Shown: positions 43,939 to 45,118 of the stretch, piece by piece
How positions within the stretch are numbered: position 1 is the first letter of the stretch
How the letters are laid out: each line of letters starts with the position of its first letter
NCBI GenBank assembly: GCA_028687975.1
Contig: JAQTZD010000009.1
Location: forward strand, 1 to 45,118
From: Sediminibacterium sp.
GTDB taxonomy: Bacteria; Bacteroidota; Bacteroidia; Chitinophagales; Chitinophagaceae
Direction: 5' to 3'
DNA: 45,118 bases
Made by a program: the position numbers and the translations under genes
Notes under the pieces: model-generated
Databases searched by the model: none
Seen by the model: the letters and a program-made list of their open reading frames with translations, nothing else
What the model was told of the DNA's origin: nothing

Positions 43939-44883
43939 ATGCAAGAATTACCCGTAGTACCTAAAATAGACACTGATTCAACCATTGTAACCCCATTGAA
44001 AAAACCCAACTGGTTGCGGGTTAAACTGCCTCTGGGAGAAAGTTACAAGCACGTAAGGGGTCTGGTAGACACCCATAAACTCCACACCATCTGCGAAAGC
44101 GGCAACTGCCCGAATATGGGTGAATGCTGGGGAGAGGGAACTGCAACTTTCATGATTCTGGGTAATGTTTGCACCAGAAGCTGTGGCTTTTGTGCGGTTG
44201 CAACCGGTCGTCCGGATGCAGTAGACTGGGACGAGCCCCAGCGGGTAGCTGAAGCCATTCACCTGATGAAAGTGAAGCACGCCGTGATCACCAGTGTAGA
44301 CCGGGATGAACTGAAAGACGGCGGGTCCATCATCTGGTACAACACCATTAAAGCGGTGAAAACCCTGAACCCCCATACCACCCTGGAAACCCTGATCCCC
44401 GATTTCAGGGGCTTCAAAGACCAGATACAGCGCATTGTTGATGCTGCACCGGAAGTGGTGAGCCACAATATGGAAACAGTGGAACGTATTACCAAACAGG
44501 TTCGGGTGCAGGCAAAATACCGTCGCAGCCTGGAAGTGCTGGAAACACTGAAAAAAGGAGGCATGCGTACCAAAACCGGCATCATGCTCGGACTGGGTGA
44601 AACCAAGGAAGAAGTCATCCAGACCATGAAGGACCTGGTGGAAGTGGGAACCGATGTGCTCACCCTCGGACAATACCTTCAGCCTACCAAACGCCACCTG
44701 TCTGTTCAGCGTTTTGTTCATCCCGATGAATTTGCCGAACTCAGGGAAATCGGATACAGCATTGGACTGGATTATGTAGAAAGCGGCCCGCTGGTTCGCT
44801 CTTCCTACCATAGTGAAAAGCATGTGATTCCCGGTTATGGAAAAAACAAATGGCTGTCTGAAAAACAACAGCAGCAGGCTTAA
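43939..44883 (+). CDS. lipA: Lipoyl synthase
   Basis: 314 residues from the ATG at 43939; the TTG 30 bp earlier overlaps the promoter-like element. Both [4Fe-4S] cluster motifs are seen: auxiliary [12 protein letters not shown] and radical-SAM [13 protein letters not shown] follows, and the C-terminal RSSYHSEK supplies the conserved Ser cluster ligand. It inserts two sulfurs into protein-bound octanoyl groups. No lipB gene is in the window. Confidence 0.96.
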   Translation: MQELPVVPKIDTDSTIVTPLKKPNWLRVKLPLGESYKHVRGLVDTHKLHTICESGNCPNMGECWGEGTATFMILGNVCTRSCGFCAVATGRPDAVDWDEPQRVAEAIHLMKVKHAVITSVDRDELKDGGSIIWYNTIKAVKTLNPHTTLETLIPDFRGFKDQIQRIVDAAPEVVSHNMETVERITKQVRVQAKYRRSLEVLETLKKGGMRTKTGIMLGLGETKEEVIQTMKDLVEVGTDVLTLGQYLQPTKRHLSVQRFVHPDEFAELREIGYSIGLDYVESGPLVRSSYHSEKHVIPGYGKNKWLSEKQQQQA

Positions 44884-44927
44884 CCCAAATTCATTTCAAA
44901 CAACAGTTTTCGGTTTTATCTTTCCGT

Positions 44928-45118
44928 ATGAAAAAATTGATCGCCTTGCTTTTTTTGTTGCCGTTGTTTTCTGCCGCGCAACTGAAATGGACCAATGTAG
45001 ACGCTCTTTTTCAACCACTGCCAGAGGGGATGCATGTGTTTGTAACAGAGGATTCCCTGGATGGAAAACCCAATAAAGCGTATTATGTAAGCGCCAGTCT
45101 GAAGCAGCCTTCGATCCG
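44928..45118 (+). CDS. Phosphodiester glycosidase (NAGPA)-like protein, N-terminal fragment
   Basis: Runs off the window after 63 codons. A signal peptide (MKKLIALLFLLPLFSAAQ) is followed by LKWTNVDALFQPLPEGMHVF and EDSLDGKPNKAYYV, resembling the beginning of Bacteroidota phosphodiester glycosidase family proteins. TATCTTTC just upstream is one base off a -7 element. The call rests on a short stretch and is tentative. Confidence 0.6.
   Translation, partial: MKKLIALLFLLPLFSAAQLKWTNVDALFQPLPEGMHVFVTEDSLDGKPNKAYYVSASLKQPSI

Noticed and set aside
43978-44868. 296-aa minus-strand ORF
   Set aside because: Antisense shadow of lipA.

Overview
The window is ordinary-looking chromosomal DNA from a member of the Bacteroidota, most likely the family Chitinophagaceae. 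The assignment rests on gene content: a CarboxypepD-type TonB-dependent receptor, the type IX secretion protein PorQ, GSCFA and DUF4270 proteins, a lone GT5 'glycogen synthase' domain and bipartite RfaE2. It also rests on repeated promoters of the Bacteroidota type (TTTG or near, 17-23 nt, TAnnTTTG). I see no phage, transposase, integrase, CRISPR array or rRNA. Genus is inference only.

Layout. 1-7572: a truncated gamma-glutamyltransferase (minus) diverges from a large secreted M14 metallopeptidase (plus). That gene converges on a TonB-dependent receptor (minus) whose leader carries a clear TPP riboswitch, so the receptor is probably the outer-membrane thiamine transporter. A divergent DUF2807 protein follows. 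7584-12832: initiator tRNA-Met, era, der, a small repeat lipoprotein and lon, all plus. 12875-15524: porQ and a secreted lipoprotein fusing a GDPD phosphodiesterase to a GH16 glycosidase. 15616-23676 is all minus: an ALDH7-like dehydrogenase, a LytTR regulator/histidine kinase pair, ppx and ppk1 (overlapping), rfaE2 and a flippase-like membrane protein.

23884-31346 is all plus: a GT5-domain protein lacking the usual active-site motifs, a DUF4270 lipoprotein, metK, then a tight run of membrane protein, NUDIX, rlmB, HMG-CoA lyase and GSCFA. 31300-33040 (minus) holds a TraB-like secreted protein, ogt and csaA, divergent from an OsmC protein across a 25-bp gap containing a perfect 15-bp palindrome. 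Then come a transglutaminase-like protein (minus), a fatty-acid desaturase (plus), topA (minus) and an alpha/beta hydrolase (minus).

39362-39861 is the only long gap. It holds a candidate minus-strand small transcription unit (26-codon hydrophobic ORF plus terminator) and the promoter of the following cluster. 39862-42583 is a plus-strand five-gene cluster: fdx, iscX, kdsC, a UbiA prenyltransferase and maf. The window ends with a second OsmC protein (minus), an unknown exported protein, lipA and the start of a phosphodiester glycosidase-like gene.

Most genes are housekeeping: GTPases for ribosome assembly, Lon, TopA, MetK, LipA, RlmB, polyphosphate turnover and LPS precursor enzymes. The most unusual items are the riboswitch-controlled receptor, the GDPD-GH16 fusion, the apparently inactive GT5 protein beside DUF4270, the fdx-iscX pair without other isc genes, the small minus-strand unit, and an A-C mismatch beside a C7 run in the initiator tRNA. 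I found no clearly new multi-gene system.
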